This document shows, piece after piece, positions 32,539 through 43,907 of a DNA stretch of 64,000 nt. A model generated the notes under the pieces. It was not told where the DNA came from. It ran no database searches and saw nothing but the letters and a program-made list of their open reading frames with translations. This DNA comes from Bittarella massiliensis (ex Durand et al. 2017) (GTDB taxonomy: Bacteria > Bacillota > Clostridia > Oscillospirales > Ruminococcaceae). Made by a program: the position numbers and the translations under genes. The stretch lies in NCBI RefSeq assembly GCF_001486165.1, contig NZ_LN908976.1, positions 372,071 to 436,070 on the forward strand, read 5' to 3'. Each line of letters opens with the position of its first letter. Position 1 is the first letter of the stretch.

Positions 32539-33537
32539 TTAGTTGTTGTGCTCTTCCACGGCAACCGCGCAGGCGACGGTGGCGCCGACCATGGGGTTGT
32601 TGCCCATGCCGATCAGACCCATCATCTCCACGTGCGCCGGCACAGAGGAGGAACCGGCGAACTGGGCGTCGCCGTGCATCCGGCCCAGGGAGTCGGTCAG
32701 GCCGTAAGAGGCCGGGCCGGCAGCCACGTTGTCCGGGTGCAGGGTGCGGCCGGTGCCGCCGCCGGAGGCGACGGAGAAGTACTTCTTGCCGTTCTCGATG
32801 GCCCACTTTTTGTAGGTGCCGGCCACCAGGTGCTGGAAGCGGGCGGGGTTGGTGGAGTTGCCGGTGATGGAGACGTCGACCTTCTCCGACTTCATGATGG
32901 CAACGCCCTCGAGCACGTCGTTGGCGCCGTAGACGCGAACGGCAGCCCGCTCGCCCTCGGAGTAGGGGATCTCCCGCACGACCTTCAGCTCGCCGGTCTT
33001 GAAGTCGTACTCGGTCTCCACATAGGTGAAGCCGTTGATGCGGGAGATGATGTAGGCGGCGTCTTTGCCCAGCCCGTTAAGGATGACCCGCAGGGGTTTC
33101 TTGCGGGCCTTGTTGGCGGTGCGGGCAATGCCGATGGCGCCCTCGGCCGCGGCGAAGGACTCGTGCCCAGCCAGGAAGCAGAAACAGTCGGTCTCCTCTC
33201 TCAACAGCATGGCGCCCAGGTTGCCGTGGCCCTGGCCCACATCCCGCTGCTCGGCGACCGAGCCGGGGATGCAGAACGCCTGCAGGCCGATGCCGATGGC
33301 CTCGGCGGCCTCGGCGGCCTTTTTGATGCCCTTCTTGATGGCGATGGCGGTGCCCAGGGTGTAGGCCCACACAGCGTTGTCAAAGGCAATGGGCTGTACG
33401 CCCTTCACGATCTCGCCCACGTCGATGCCCTTGCTCTTGCAGAGCTCGTCGGCCTCCTCCAGGGTCTTGAAGCCGTACTCGGCCAGGCAGGCGTCGATCT
33501 TCGCCATTCTTCTCTCTTTACCTTCAAATTGTGCCAT
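32539..33537 (-). CDS. GGGtGRT protein
   Basis: A 332-residue protein of the family named after its motif, here SVASGGGTGRTLHPDN near residue 255. The family is widespread in anaerobic Firmicutes and has no established biochemical role. Other conserved parts visible are GIKKAAEAAEAIGIGLQAFC, DVGQGHGNLGAMLLREETDC and GNSTNPARFQHLVAGTYKKW, with a glycine-rich C-terminus MGLIGMGNNPMVGATVACAV. The ATG has GGAGG 9 nt upstream. It follows a NifU-like scaffold gene by 30 bp, the usual pairing, which hints at iron-sulfur or redox chemistry. Confidence 0.88.
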   Translation of the reverse strand: MAQFEGKERRMAKIDACLAEYGFKTLEEADELCKSKGIDVGEIVKGVQPIAFDNAVWAYTLGTAIAIKKGIKKAAEAAEAIGIGLQAFCIPGSVAEQRDVGQGHGNLGAMLLREETDCFCFLAGHESFAAAEGAIGIARTANKARKKPLRVILNGLGKDAAYIISRINGFTYVETEYDFKTGELKVVREIPYSEGERAAVRVYGANDVLEGVAIMKSEKVDVSITGNSTNPARFQHLVAGTYKKWAIENGKKYFSVASGGGTGRTLHPDNVAAGPASYGLTDSLGRMHGDAQFAGSSSVPAHVEMMGLIGMGNNPMVGATVACAVAVEEHNN

Positions 33538-33567
33538 ATTCGCAAACCTCCTTCTGTCCGTATTCCC

Positions 33568-34260
33568 TTACTCTTCGCGGGGATCGATGTACTTGGCCGC
33601 GCCGTCGTAGCGCCCGTAGGTGCCGACGTTCTTTTCGAAAGCCTCTTTGGGGTCTGCTCCACGGCGAATATCTTCCATCATCTTGCCCAGGCGGCAGAAC
33701 TTGTAGCCGATGACCTCGTCATTTTCGTCCAGGGCGGTGGAGAGGACGTAGCCCTCGGCCATCTCCAGGTAGCGAACGCCCTTGGCGGCGGTGGAGTACA
33801 TGGTGCCCACCTGGCTGCGCAGGCCCTTGCCCAGGTCTTCCAGCCCGGCGCCCACCGGCAGCCCGTCCTCCGAGAAGGCGGTCTGGGTGCGGCCGTAGAC
33901 GATCTGCAGGAACAGCTCTCTCATGGCCACGTTGATGGCGTCGCACACCAGGTCGGTGTTGAGCGCCTCGAGGATGGTCTTGCCGGGCAGGATCTCAGCG
34001 GCCATGGCGGCGGAGTGGGTCATGCCCGAGCAGCCGATGGTCTCCACCAGAGCCTCCTGGATGACCCCCTCTTTCACGTTGAGGGTCAGCTTGCAGGTGC
34101 CCTGCTGGGGGGCACACCAGCCCACGCCGTGGGTCAGGCCGGAGATGTCGGGGATCTGGTAGGCCTTTACCCATTTGCCCTCCTCGGGAATGGGAGCGGG
34201 ACCGTGGTGCGGGCCCTTGGCCACAACGCACATTTTCTCGACTTCATGAGAATAGTTCAT
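33568..34260 (-). CDS. NifU/IscU-like iron-sulfur cluster scaffold protein
   Basis: A 230-residue protein related to the N-terminal scaffold domain of NifU/IscU. The cysteines expected to hold the cluster are WCAPQQGTCKLTL, TIGCSGMTHSAAMAAEI and YKFCRLGKMMEDI. It differs from canonical IscU by being longer and by the WCAPQ segment. The ATG has AGGAG upstream; a strong promoter lies about 80 bp upstream. It is paired with the GGGtGRT gene. A nifS gene that could supply sulfur is 18 kb away (52146). Confidence 0.82.
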   Translation of the reverse strand: MNYSHEVEKMCVVAKGPHHGPAPIPEEGKWVKAYQIPDISGLTHGVGWCAPQQGTCKLTLNVKEGVIQEALVETIGCSGMTHSAAMAAEILPGKTILEALNTDLVCDAINVAMRELFLQIVYGRTQTAFSEDGLPVGAGLEDLGKGLRSQVGTMYSTAAKGVRYLEMAEGYVLSTALDENDEVIGYKFCRLGKMMEDIRRGADPKEAFEKNVGTYGRYDGAAKYIDPREE

Positions 34261-34338
34261 ATCAAAACTCCTTTCGGTTTTTTGGGGACAGAAACCGCAG
34301 ATGGAGCTGCGCCCTGCGCGCAGTCCAATCTACAATAC

Positions 34339-34367
34339 ATTATAGTATGCCTGTCCCGGTTTCGCAA
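34339..34367 (-). promoter_or_regulatory. Sigma-A promoter of the NifU-like/GGGtGRT operon
   Basis: Minus strand TTGCGA (34362-34367), 17-nt spacer, consensus TATAAT (34339-34344). Confidence 0.65.
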
Positions 34368-34613
34368 GGGCGTGTCAAAAAATTCACAACGGATGGCCCC
34401 ATCCCGTCGCCGCGGTCCCGGCGCGGCGTTGTCCCACAGGCCGACCCCATCAAAAAAGCCCGCTGCTGCGCCCGGACACGGCGTCCTCCCCTTCCCCTAG
34501 TAGAGTGCCCCATTTTGCCGCGCGACCCGGCTGCCCGCAACAGAAATCATGGACAAACCCGGCAGGGAGTAGAACTTCCCCCTCCCGGACGGGGGGAAGT
34601 TCTGTCCGCCGCG
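34368..34613. other. Intergenic region upstream of secA
   Basis: No gene seen. It holds a stable hairpin, AGAACTTCCCCC with GGGGGAAGTTCT (34571-34602), just before the secA promoter and without a T-run; this may insulate secA or belong to no transcript. Confidence 0.45.
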
Positions 34614-34642
34614 TTGACTTTGCCGGCTCGGCCCCTTATAAT
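34614..34642 (+). promoter_or_regulatory. Sigma-A promoter of secA
   Basis: TTGACT (34614-34619), 17-nt spacer, TATAAT (34637-34642): near consensus, 77 bp before the ATG. Confidence 0.8.
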
Positions 34643-34718
34643 ATAGGTCGGTTTATTGTCTAACGTCGAATTGCAAAGCGGCCCGCCACACCAGGGCTGT
34701 ATCTTTTGAGGTGATGAA

Positions 34719-37454
<2,736 letters not shown>

Positions 37455-37472
37455 TCCCACACACTGACAAAA

Positions 37473-37505
37473 CGGGTCCGCCCCTTCGGGCGGGCCCGCT
37501 TTTTT
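37473..37505 (+). terminator. Terminator of secA
   Basis: CGGGTCCGCCC-CTTC-GGGCGGGCCCG, one G-T pair, followed by CTTTTTT. Confidence 0.85.
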
Positions 37506-37585
37506 GCGCCCGCACCCGCATAGTGGGGCCCCAAACAGCCGAACCTCTTAGAGGAAAAAGCCAGAACAAAACTACACCAAATCGG

Positions 37586-37614
37586 TTGACATTTGCCCGG
37601 TGAAGGTGTATGCT
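37586..37614 (+). promoter_or_regulatory. Sigma-A promoter of the copper operon
   Basis: Consensus TTGACA (37586-37591), 17-nt spacer, TATGCT (37609-37614). Confidence 0.75.
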
Positions 37615-37627
37615 GGGTTTGGAAATT

Positions 37628-37655
37628 AACACCCCCCCGGGGGTGGGGTACCATA
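37628..37655 (+). promoter_or_regulatory. Candidate CsoR operator
   Basis: GC-tract element AACACCCCCCCGGGGGTGGG then GTACCATA, reading TACCCC-ACCCCCGGGGGGGTG on the other strand. G/C-tract dyads with flanking TACC are typical CsoR sites. It lies between the -10 box and the copA ribosome site, and csoR is the last gene of the operon. Confidence 0.5.
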
Positions 37656-37670
37656 GAAAGGAAGGCTGCC

Positions 37671-40277
37671 ATGAAACAGAAATTCGATGTCACCGGCATG
37701 ACCTGCTCGGCCTGTTCGGCCCATGTGGAAAAGAGCGTCGCCAAGGTGGAGGGGGTCTCCGCAGTGGCGGTCAACCTGCTGGCCAACAGCATGGTGGTGG
37801 AGTACGACGAGAGACAGATCAGCCCCGACACCATCTCCAAGGCGGTGGCCGACGCCGGTTACGGCGCGTTCCCCGCCGCGGGCAACGGCCGCTCCGCCAA
37901 GGCCGCCGCCGGCAAGTCGGCGGTGGACCGGGCGCAGGAGGAGATGCGCGCCATGAAGCGCCGGCTCATCGTCTCCTTTGCCTTTATGATCCCCCTCTTC
38001 TACCTCTCCATGGGCCACATGATGGGCTGGCCCCTGCCGGGCCTCTTTTTGGGCAATGAAAACGCCATCACCTTTGCCTTTACCCAGCTGCTGCTCTCCC
38101 TGCCCATCGTCTGGGTCAACCAGCACTACTTCACAAACGGCTTCAAGACCCTCTTTCGCCGCTCCCCCAACATGGACTCCCTGATCGCCATCGGCTCGAC
38201 GGCGGCCATCGTCTACGGCATCTTCGCCATCTACAAGATCGGCTGGGGGCTGGGCCACGGCGACATGCACCTGGTGCACCAGTACTCCATGGACCTCTAC
38301 TTTGAGACTTCGGGGATGATCCTGGCCCTCATCACCCTGGGCAAGTTCCTCGAGGCCCGCTCCAAGGGGAAGACCAGCCAGGCCATCACCAAGCTGATGG
38401 ACCTGGCCCCCAAGACCGCCCTGGTCATCCGCGACGGGGAGGAGCGGGAGATCCCGGTGGAGGAGGTGCAGATCGGCGACCTGATCGCCGTCAAGCCCGG
38501 CGCCTCCATCCCGGTGGATGGGGTGGTGGAATCCGGCGCCACCGCCGTGGACGAGAGCGCCCTCACCGGCGAGTCGATCCCGGTGGAGAAGGGCCCCGGC
38601 GACAAGGTGACCGGCGCCTCGGTCAACAAGACCGGCGCCTTTACCTTCCGCGCCACCAAGGTGGGCGACGACACCGCCCTGGCCCAGATCATCCACCTGG
38701 TGGAGGAGGCCAGCGCCTCCAAGGCTCCCATCTCCAAGCTGGCCGACAAGGTCAGCGGGGTCTTTGTGCCGGTGGTCATCGGCATCGCCCTGCTGGCCAC
38801 CGCCGTCTGGCTGCTCACCGGCCACACCTTTGAGTACGCCATGTCCATCGGCATCGCCGTGCTGGTCATCTCCTGCCCCTGCGCCCTGGGGCTGGCCACC
38901 CCCACCGCCATCATGGTGGGCACCGGCAAAGGGGCGGAAAACGGCATTCTCATCAAGTCGGCCGAGGCGCTGGAGACGGCCCACTCCATCGACACGGTGG
39001 TGCTCGACAAGACCGGCACCGTCACCGAGGGCAAGCCCCAGGTGACCGACATCCTCCCCGCCGCCGGCGTCTCCGAGAGGGAGCTGTTGCAGTTGGCCGC
39101 CTCGATGGAAAAGCCCTCGGAGCACCCGCTGGCCGACGCCATCGTGCAGCGGGCCGCCGAGGAGGAGTTGGAGCTCACCCCCGCCGAGCGGTTTGAAGCG
39201 GTCTCCGGCCGGGGGCTGCGGGCCACCCTGGGGGGGGAGAGCTGCCTGGCGGGCAACCGGGCGATGATGGCCGAAGCCGGGGTGGACGACAGCGCCCTGG
39301 CCGAGGCCGGCGAGGCCCTGGCCGAAGACGGCAAGACCCCCCTCTACTTTGCCAAAGCAGGGAAGCTGCTGGGGGCCATCGCCGTGGCCGACGTCATCAA
39401 ACCCACCAGCGCCGCCGCCGTCTCGGAACTGCGGCAGATGGGGGTGGATGTGGTGATGCTCACCGGGGACAACCGCAAGACCGCCGCCGCCATGGGGCGG
39501 CAGGTGGGGGTCTCCCAGGTGATTGCCGAGGTGCTGCCCCAGGACAAAGAGGCCCAGGTGCGCGCCCTGCAGGAGCAGGGGCGGAAGGTCGCCATGGTGG
39601 GCGACGGCATCAACGACGCCCCCGCCCTGGCCCGGGCCGACGTGGGGGTCGCCATCGGCGCCGGCACCGACGTGGCCATTGAATCGGCCGACATCGTGCT
39701 GATGCGCAGCGACCTGCTGGACGTGGTGGGGGCCATTCAGCTCTCCAAGGCCACCCTGAAAAACATCAAGGAGAACCTCTTCTGGGCGCTGATCTACAAC
39801 TCCATCGGCATCCCCCTGGCGGCGGGGCTCTTCATCCCCCTGCTGGGGTGGAAGCTCAACCCCATGTTCGGCGCCTTCGCCATGAGCCTCTCCTCGGTCT
39901 GCGTGGTGACCAACGCCCTGCGGCTGCGGTTCTTTAAGCCCAAATACCACGGCGATGTGCACGGTGCACAGCCTGCCGCCCCCGCTGCGAAAGCTCTGCC
40001 GGCCCAGCCGGCGGCTGACGATAAAGCCCCTGAAACGACCACAAACACGAGACAGACAGGAGGAAACACCGTGAAAAAAGAGATGCTGGTAGAGGGAATG
40101 AGCTGCGGACACTGCTCCGCCCGGGTGGAAAAAGCCCTGAACGCCATCGACGGGGTCACCGCCACCGTTGACCTGGACAAAAAGATCGCCTTCATCGAGC
40201 TGGCCAAAGAGGTGCCCGACAGCGCCCTGAAGGCCGCCGTGGAGGACGCCGGCTACGAAGTCGCCGAAATCCGCTAG
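37671..40277 (+). CDS. copA: Cu(I)-exporting P1B-type ATPase CopA with a C-terminal CopZ-like domain
   Basis: An 868-residue copper efflux ATPase. The N-terminal HMA domain has [10 protein letters not shown] (Cys12, Cys15); the membrane CPC site is [15 protein letters not shown]; the phosphorylated Asp is in [14 protein letters not shown]; the ATP-domain HP motif is [11 protein letters not shown]; the hinge is [18 protein letters not shown]. After the last helix pair and a Pro/Ala/Thr linker comes a second HMA domain, [18 protein letters not shown], at residues 801-868. That arrangement is unusual for bacterial CopA, which places HMA domains at the N-terminus. The ATG has AAAGGAAGG upstream. 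csoR follows 4 bp after the stop. Confidence 0.95.
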   Translation: MKQKFDVTGMTCSACSAHVEKSVAKVEGVSAVAVNLLANSMVVEYDERQISPDTISKAVADAGYGAFPAAGNGRSAKAAAGKSAVDRAQEEMRAMKRRLIVSFAFMIPLFYLSMGHMMGWPLPGLFLGNENAITFAFTQLLLSLPIVWVNQHYFTNGFKTLFRRSPNMDSLIAIGSTAAIVYGIFAIYKIGWGLGHGDMHLVHQYSMDLYFETSGMILALITLGKFLEARSKGKTSQAITKLMDLAPKTALVIRDGEEREIPVEEVQIGDLIAVKPGASIPVDGVVESGATAVDESALTGESIPVEKGPGDKVTGASVNKTGAFTFRATKVGDDTALAQIIHLVEEASASKAPISKLADKVSGVFVPVVIGIALLATAVWLLTGHTFEYAMSIGIAVLVISCPCALGLATPTAIMVGTGKGAENGILIKSAEALETAHSIDTVVLDKTGTVTEGKPQVTDILPAAGVSERELLQLAASMEKPSEHPLADAIVQRAAEEELELTPAERFEAVSGRGLRATLGGESCLAGNRAMMAEAGVDDSALAEAGEALAEDGKTPLYFAKAGKLLGAIAVADVIKPTSAAAVSELRQMGVDVVMLTGDNRKTAAAMGRQVGVSQVIAEVLPQDKEAQVRALQEQGRKVAMVGDGINDAPALARADVGVAIGAGTDVAIESADIVLMRSDLLDVVGAIQLSKATLKNIKENLFWALIYNSIGIPLAAGLFIPLLGWKLNPMFGAFAMSLSSVCVVTNALRLRFFKPKYHGDVHGAQPAAPAAKALPAQPAADDKAPETTTNTRQTGGNTVKKEMLVEGMSCGHCSARVEKALNAIDGVTATVDLDKKIAFIELAKEVPDSALKAAVEDAGYEVAEIR
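40071..40277 (+). CDS. copZ: CopZ-like copper chaperone from an internal start inside copA
   Basis: In the same frame as copA, a GTG at 40071 is preceded by a perfect AGGAGG (40058-40063) with a 7-nt spacer. Translation from it gives a 68-residue protein equal to a free Cop[21 protein letters not shown] with the CxxC copper site, then a complete HMA fold. So the gene could make both a CopA with a C-terminal chaperone domain and free CopZ. The simplest history is a copZ gene joined in frame to the copA 3' end while keeping its ribosome site. Internal initiation is inferred, not shown. Confidence 0.6.
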   Translation: MKKEMLVEGMSCGHCSARVEKALNAIDGVTATVDLDKKIAFIELAKEVPDSALKAAVEDAGYEVAEIR

Positions 40278-40281
40278 GGCG

Positions 40282-40545
40282 ATGAAGGCCGACAAAGCGT
40301 CCGTCACCCGGCTGCTGAAAACCGCCCGCGGACAGTTGGACGGGATCCTCAAGATGGTGGAGGACGACCGGTACTGCCTGGACATCTCCAACCAGATCCT
40401 GGCCACCGAATCCATCCTCAAAAAGGTCAACCGGGAGATCGTCCACGCCCACATGCAGAGCTGCGTCAAGGGCGCGGTGGGCGGCCCTGACGCCGGGGAA
40501 AAGGTGGAGGAGCTGATGACCCTCTTTGACAAGCTGGCGAAGTGA
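40282..40545 (+). CDS. csoR: Copper-sensing repressor CsoR
   Basis: An 87-residue all-helical repressor of the CsoR/RcnR/FrmR family: RLLKTARGQLDGILKMVEDD, then the metal ligands Cys in RYCLDISNQ and His/Cys in VHAHMQSCV, giving the Cys-His-Cys set of Cu(I) sensors. It lacks a conventional DNA-binding domain, as the family does. ATG at 40282, 4 bp after copA(Z). It should repress the operon through the G/C-tract site and release DNA when bound to Cu(I). Confidence 0.93.
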   Translation: MKADKASVTRLLKTARGQLDGILKMVEDDRYCLDISNQILATESILKKVNREIVHAHMQSCVKGAVGGPDAGEKVEELMTLFDKLAK

Positions 40546-40557
40546 TCGCCCGCAGAG

Positions 40558-40595
40558 AAAGGGCCCAGGGAGAACGCGTTCTCCCTGGGCCCTTT
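40558..40595. terminator. Bidirectional terminator between csoR and the amidohydrolase
   Basis: Near-perfect palindrome AAAGGGCCCAGGGAGAACG / CGTTCTCCCTGGGCCCTTT with a T-run on the plus strand, between convergent genes. Confidence 0.88.
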
Positions 40596-40611
40596 TTCTT
40601 CTTTTGGCCGG

Positions 40612-41949
40612 TTAGATCCCCGCCCGGGCGGAGATGTCCACCATCCGCTTCTTTGCCTCGGCGAGGATCTTCTCCTCGTCCAGGGTGAGGACCTGGCGGT
40701 CCTTCATCACCAGTTTGCCGTCGATGATGGAGTCGTTGACGTCGCCGGCGGTGACTGCCTCCACCAGGGTGCTGACCAGGTTGTGGGTGGGGAGGATGTG
40801 GGGCTGCTCGATGTCGATGAGGATGACGTCGGCCTTCTTGCCCGCCTCCAGGCTGCCCAGGTCGTCCCCCTGTAACAGGGCGTTGGCGCCGCCCTGGGTG
40901 GCCATCTTCACCAGCTCCTCGACCCGGATGACCACCGGGTCGAAGATGGGCAGGCCCCAGTAGGCGATGATTCCGTTGCGCATCACCTTCATCTCGTCAA
41001 AGAGGCTCAGGCTGGAGGAGCAGGCGCCATCGCTGCCCATCCCCACCGAGCCGCCGCACTCGAGGATGCGGGGGGTTTTGGGGAAGCCGTGGTTGGAGAG
41101 GTTGGCCCGGGGGCAGTGGACGATCTTGACCCCCTTCTCCACCAGCAGGGTGATGTCCCCCTCGGAGAGGACCACGTTGTGGGCGGTGAGGAAGTTCTCC
41201 CCCACCATCCCCATCTCGTCCAGGAAGGCGGCGGGGCGCTTCTGGTAGTTTTTCAGGCAGAAGCTGACCTCGTCCTTGTGCTCGCAGAGGTGGGCGTGCA
41301 CCCCAGTGCCCAGCTCCTTGGCCCGGGCCGCGGTCTGGCGGATGAGTTCGGGCGAGCAGGACATGACCTGCCGCATGGCAAACCAGATACGCACCCGGTC
41401 GTCCCCGGCGCCGTTGTAGCCGGCAAAGAGCTTCTCGGCCTTCTCCATGGCGCTCTGGGTGGTGTCCTTCATGCTGTCGGGGATGACCCCCTCCTGGTCC
41501 ATGGTGGAGCGGGCGATGGCCGCCCGCATCCCCGATTCCAGGACCGCCTGGACCACCCGGTCCATGTGCACTCCGCCCGAATCGGCAAAGGAGGTGGTGC
41601 CCGACTTGATCATCTCCAAACAGGCCAGCTGGGCCGACCAGTAGACGTCGTCCGGGGTGAGGTTTGACTCAAAGGGGACCAGGAATCGGGTCCAGATCAT
41701 GGGGTACTCGTCGGTGGCGCGGGCCCGCAGCAGCTGTTGGCAGGTGTGGGTGTGGGCGTCCACCAGGCCGGGCATGGCCAGCTTGCCCTCGCCGGACACC
41801 AGCTGCGCGGGCTGGTATTTGGCCGCCATCTCGGCGGTGGGGCCGATCTCGGCGATCCGCTGGCCGACAATGGCGATGGCGCGGTCGTGCTCCACCTTGT
41901 AGTCGGGGGTCAGCAGGTCGGCTCCGGTGATCAGGATGTCGCAGTGCAT
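40612..41949 (-). CDS. Amidohydrolase, MTA/SAH deaminase-like (MtaD/SsnA type)
   Basis: A 445-residue metal-dependent deaminase of the ATZ/TRZ amidohydrolase group. Metal ligands: PGLVDAHTHTCQQLLR (HxH), GVHAHLCEHKDE, and the catalytic Asp in GSVGMGSDGACSSSLSLFDE, with VKIVHCPRANLSNHGFPK before it. This pattern is that of 5'-methylthioadenosine/S-adenosylhomocysteine deaminases, though guanine or chlorohydrolase-like substrates remain possible. AAGGAGGAATTTC precedes the ATG at 41949. The damaged ATC-hydrolase gene is directly upstream on the same strand, so the two may share a pathway. A second, different amidohydrolase is at 45938. Confidence 0.82.
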   Translation of the reverse strand: MHCDILITGADLLTPDYKVEHDRAIAIVGQRIAEIGPTAEMAAKYQPAQLVSGEGKLAMPGLVDAHTHTCQQLLRARATDEYPMIWTRFLVPFESNLTPDDVYWSAQLACLEMIKSGTTSFADSGGVHMDRVVQAVLESGMRAAIARSTMDQEGVIPDSMKDTTQSAMEKAEKLFAGYNGAGDDRVRIWFAMRQVMSCSPELIRQTAARAKELGTGVHAHLCEHKDEVSFCLKNYQKRPAAFLDEMGMVGENFLTAHNVVLSEGDITLLVEKGVKIVHCPRANLSNHGFPKTPRILECGGSVGMGSDGACSSSLSLFDEMKVMRNGIIAYWGLPIFDPVVIRVEELVKMATQGGANALLQGDDLGSLEAGKKADVILIDIEQPHILPTHNLVSTLVEAVTAGDVNDSIIDGKLVMKDRQVLTLDEEKILAEAKKRMVDISARAGI

Positions 41950-42051
41950 GAAATTCCTCCTTCTTATCCCCGGGCGGTCTCCCGCCCGGACAGACGGCCC
42001 TCCCCGCTTGGGGCGGGCCGCACTTCCCACAAATGGCTCTTCCTCTCTCCG

Positions 42052-42731
42052 CTAGACGGCCTCGAAATCGGCCTGGGCGGCGGCTTTCACCGCGTCGGCC
42101 GCCGGCTGGCCATATCGGCCGGCAAAGGCCGCCAGGGCCCCCTGGCAGATGGCTTCGCTCTCGCCCGGCAGCAGCTGGGCGAAGGTCTCCCCCATGGCGT
42201 GCAGCAGGTGGGCGGTGTGGTAGAGGAAGTCCCGCTGGTTCTTCTCCCCCATGGCCGCCTTTTTGGCCGCAAAGGCGGCGGCGCTCTCCCCGTCGAAGGA
42301 GGCGCCGTTCCAGACAAAGTGGCAGCGCTCCGCCCCGGCGGAGAGGGTGCTGTGGATGTCCAGCACCAGGTCGGGGTTGAAGCCCTCCACCAGGCTCTTG
42401 TCCACGTCGAGGCAGTAGAGCTTGCCGTATTCCAGCAGCCCCAGCTCCTGCCAGCAGGCACACCAGCCACAGGTGAGGCAGGCGGTGGCGTAGGGGGCAA
42501 GGCCCAGCAGCTCCTGCCGGTTTTTGCCCTCTCTGTCGGCCCACTCGCCGTAGAGCAGGTAGCTGGTCATGTTCAGGGGCTCCCCGTCCCGCTGGAATAC
42601 GGCAAGCTCTACTGCCTCGACGTGGACAAGAGCCTCGGCACCGCCTCCTCCCCCGCGACGCCGCAGCGCTGCAGGGCCTCGCGGGCCAGGTAGGCAAACA
42701 GGGCGGCGTGATGTTCGATTTGAAATTCCAC
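42052..42731 (-). pseudogene. L-2-amino-thiazoline-4-carboxylate hydrolase-like gene, broken near its 5' end
   Basis: The start (GTG at 42731) encodes MEFQIEHHAALFAYLAREAL and then QRCGVAGEEAV, and the rest from about 42590 downward encodes DGEPLNMTSYLLYGEWADRE, LTCGWCACWQELGL and GAERCHFVWNG, which together match the ATC hydrolase family (PF14196-type). Between them the reading frame shifts and 45 bp are replaced by an inverted copy of a later part of the same gene (42392-42436 copied at 42591-42635). About 15-20 expected codons are lost. Either a genuine mutation or an assembly/amplification chimera. Family function: hydrolysis in L-cysteine formation or related amide cleavage. Confidence 0.7.
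42591..42635 (+). repeat. 45-bp perfect inverted duplication of 42392-42436
   Basis: The plus strand at 42591-42635 (GCTGGAATACGGCAAGCTCT to GACAAGAGCCT) is identical to the minus strand at 42392-42436, which encodes EYGKLYCLDVDKSL in the ATC-hydrolase gene. The arms are 154 bp apart. Confidence 0.93.
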
Positions 42732-42820
42732 GGCAAACTCCCCTTTTCATCTGTTCTCACAAACCCAGTGTAGCGGATTGCCGCCGGTTTCGCAAGGCCG
42801 TCCCCCGCCCTTTGGGCGAC

Positions 42821-42849
42821 AAAAAAAGAGCGGTTTCCCGCCCTTTTTT
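42821..42849 (-). terminator. Terminator of uppP
   Basis: Minus strand GGGCGGGAAACCGCTC followed by TTTTTTT, 6 bp beyond the uppP stop. Confidence 0.75.
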
Positions 42850-42854
42850 CAGCA

Positions 42855-43682
42855 CTATTTGGCAAACAAGAGGAAATAGGCCAGCACCACCGCACCCAGG
42901 ACGATGCGGTACCACCCGAAGACCTTGAAGTCGTGTTTCTTGACGTAGTTCATCAAAAAGCCCACCGAGAGCATGGAGACCACAAAGGCCACCAGAGAGC
43001 CCACTGCCAGGATGGCCACCTCCATCCCGGTGAAGGAGAAGCCGAACTTCACCAGCTTGAGGAGGCTGGCCCCCGCCATGGCGGGGATGGCCATGAAGAA
43101 GGAGAACTCGGCGGCCACCGGGCGGGCACAGCCCACCACCAGCACCGCCCCCAGGATGGTGGCGCCGGAGCGGGAGGTGCCGGGGATCAGCGCCAGCACC
43201 TGAAAACAGCCCATGATGAAGGCGTGCTTGTAGGTGAGCTGCCCGAGGTTCCTCACCCGGGGCTGGTAGCGGCGGTTGCGGTTTTCCATCCAGATGAAGA
43301 GGATGCCGTAGAGGATGAGGGTGATGGAAACGGTGATGTAGTTGTAAAAGAGGGCGTCGATCTGGTCGTTGAAGGGCAGGCCCACGATCAGGGCGGGGAT
43401 GCTGGCCACCAACACCTTGAACCAGAGCTGGAAGGTGTCCTTCTTGACGTGGGGCTGGCCCTTTTTGAAGGAGAAAGGCCAGAGCTTATTCCAGAACAGC
43501 ACCACGATGGAGAGGATGGCTCCCAGCTGGATGACCACCAGGAACATCTCCTTGAACGCCGGCGTGATGTCCATGTGGATGAACTCGTCCGCCAGTATCA
43601 TGTGGCCGGTGCTGGAGACCGGCAGCCACTCGGTCAGTCCCTCGATGATCCCCAAGATGATTGCTTTTAAAATGTCCCACAT
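42855..43682 (-). CDS. uppP: Undecaprenyl-diphosphatase UppP (BacA)
   Basis: A 275-residue membrane phosphatase that recycles undecaprenyl pyrophosphate for wall synthesis and gives bacitracin tolerance. The first catalytic motif is GIIEGLTEWLPVSSTGHMIL and the second is LIPGTSRSGATILGA; eight or so hydrophobic helices span the rest. The ATG at 43682 starts at MWDILKAIILGIIEG; an upstream in-frame ATG would add an arginine-rich stretch. Single gene with its own terminator. Confidence 0.95.
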   Translation of the reverse strand: MWDILKAIILGIIEGLTEWLPVSSTGHMILADEFIHMDITPAFKEMFLVVIQLGAILSIVVLFWNKLWPFSFKKGQPHVKKDTFQLWFKVLVASIPALIVGLPFNDQIDALFYNYITVSITLILYGILFIWMENRNRRYQPRVRNLGQLTYKHAFIMGCFQVLALIPGTSRSGATILGAVLVVGCARPVAAEFSFFMAIPAMAGASLLKLVKFGFSFTGMEVAILAVGSLVAFVVSMLSVGFLMNYVKKHDFKVFGWYRIVLGAVVLAYFLLFAK

Positions 43683-43862
43683 GGCAGGTGATCCCTCTCT
43701 TCGGTCGGTATTTTTGCCGGCTGGCCGCCGGCGCAATGCAAGTCTTAGTATACACCCTTTTGCCCCGCTGCGGGTGACAATTTTGCAAGAATCAGAAAAA
43801 CTTCAGATTTTCCCCTTCCCCATCCCTATGGCGGCAGGGCGGGCAGTTATGCCGATGCAAAG

Positions 43863-43893
43863 GGCGCGCCCCCGGAAAATCCGGGGGCGCGCC
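43863..43893 (-). terminator. Terminator of the hemolysin III-like gene
   Basis: GGCGCGCCCCCGGA / TCCGGGGGCGCGCC, 14-bp stem; only a short T-run (CCCTTTG) follows on the minus strand. Confidence 0.6.
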
Positions 43894-43907
43894 GGGAGCG
43901 ATGATCG

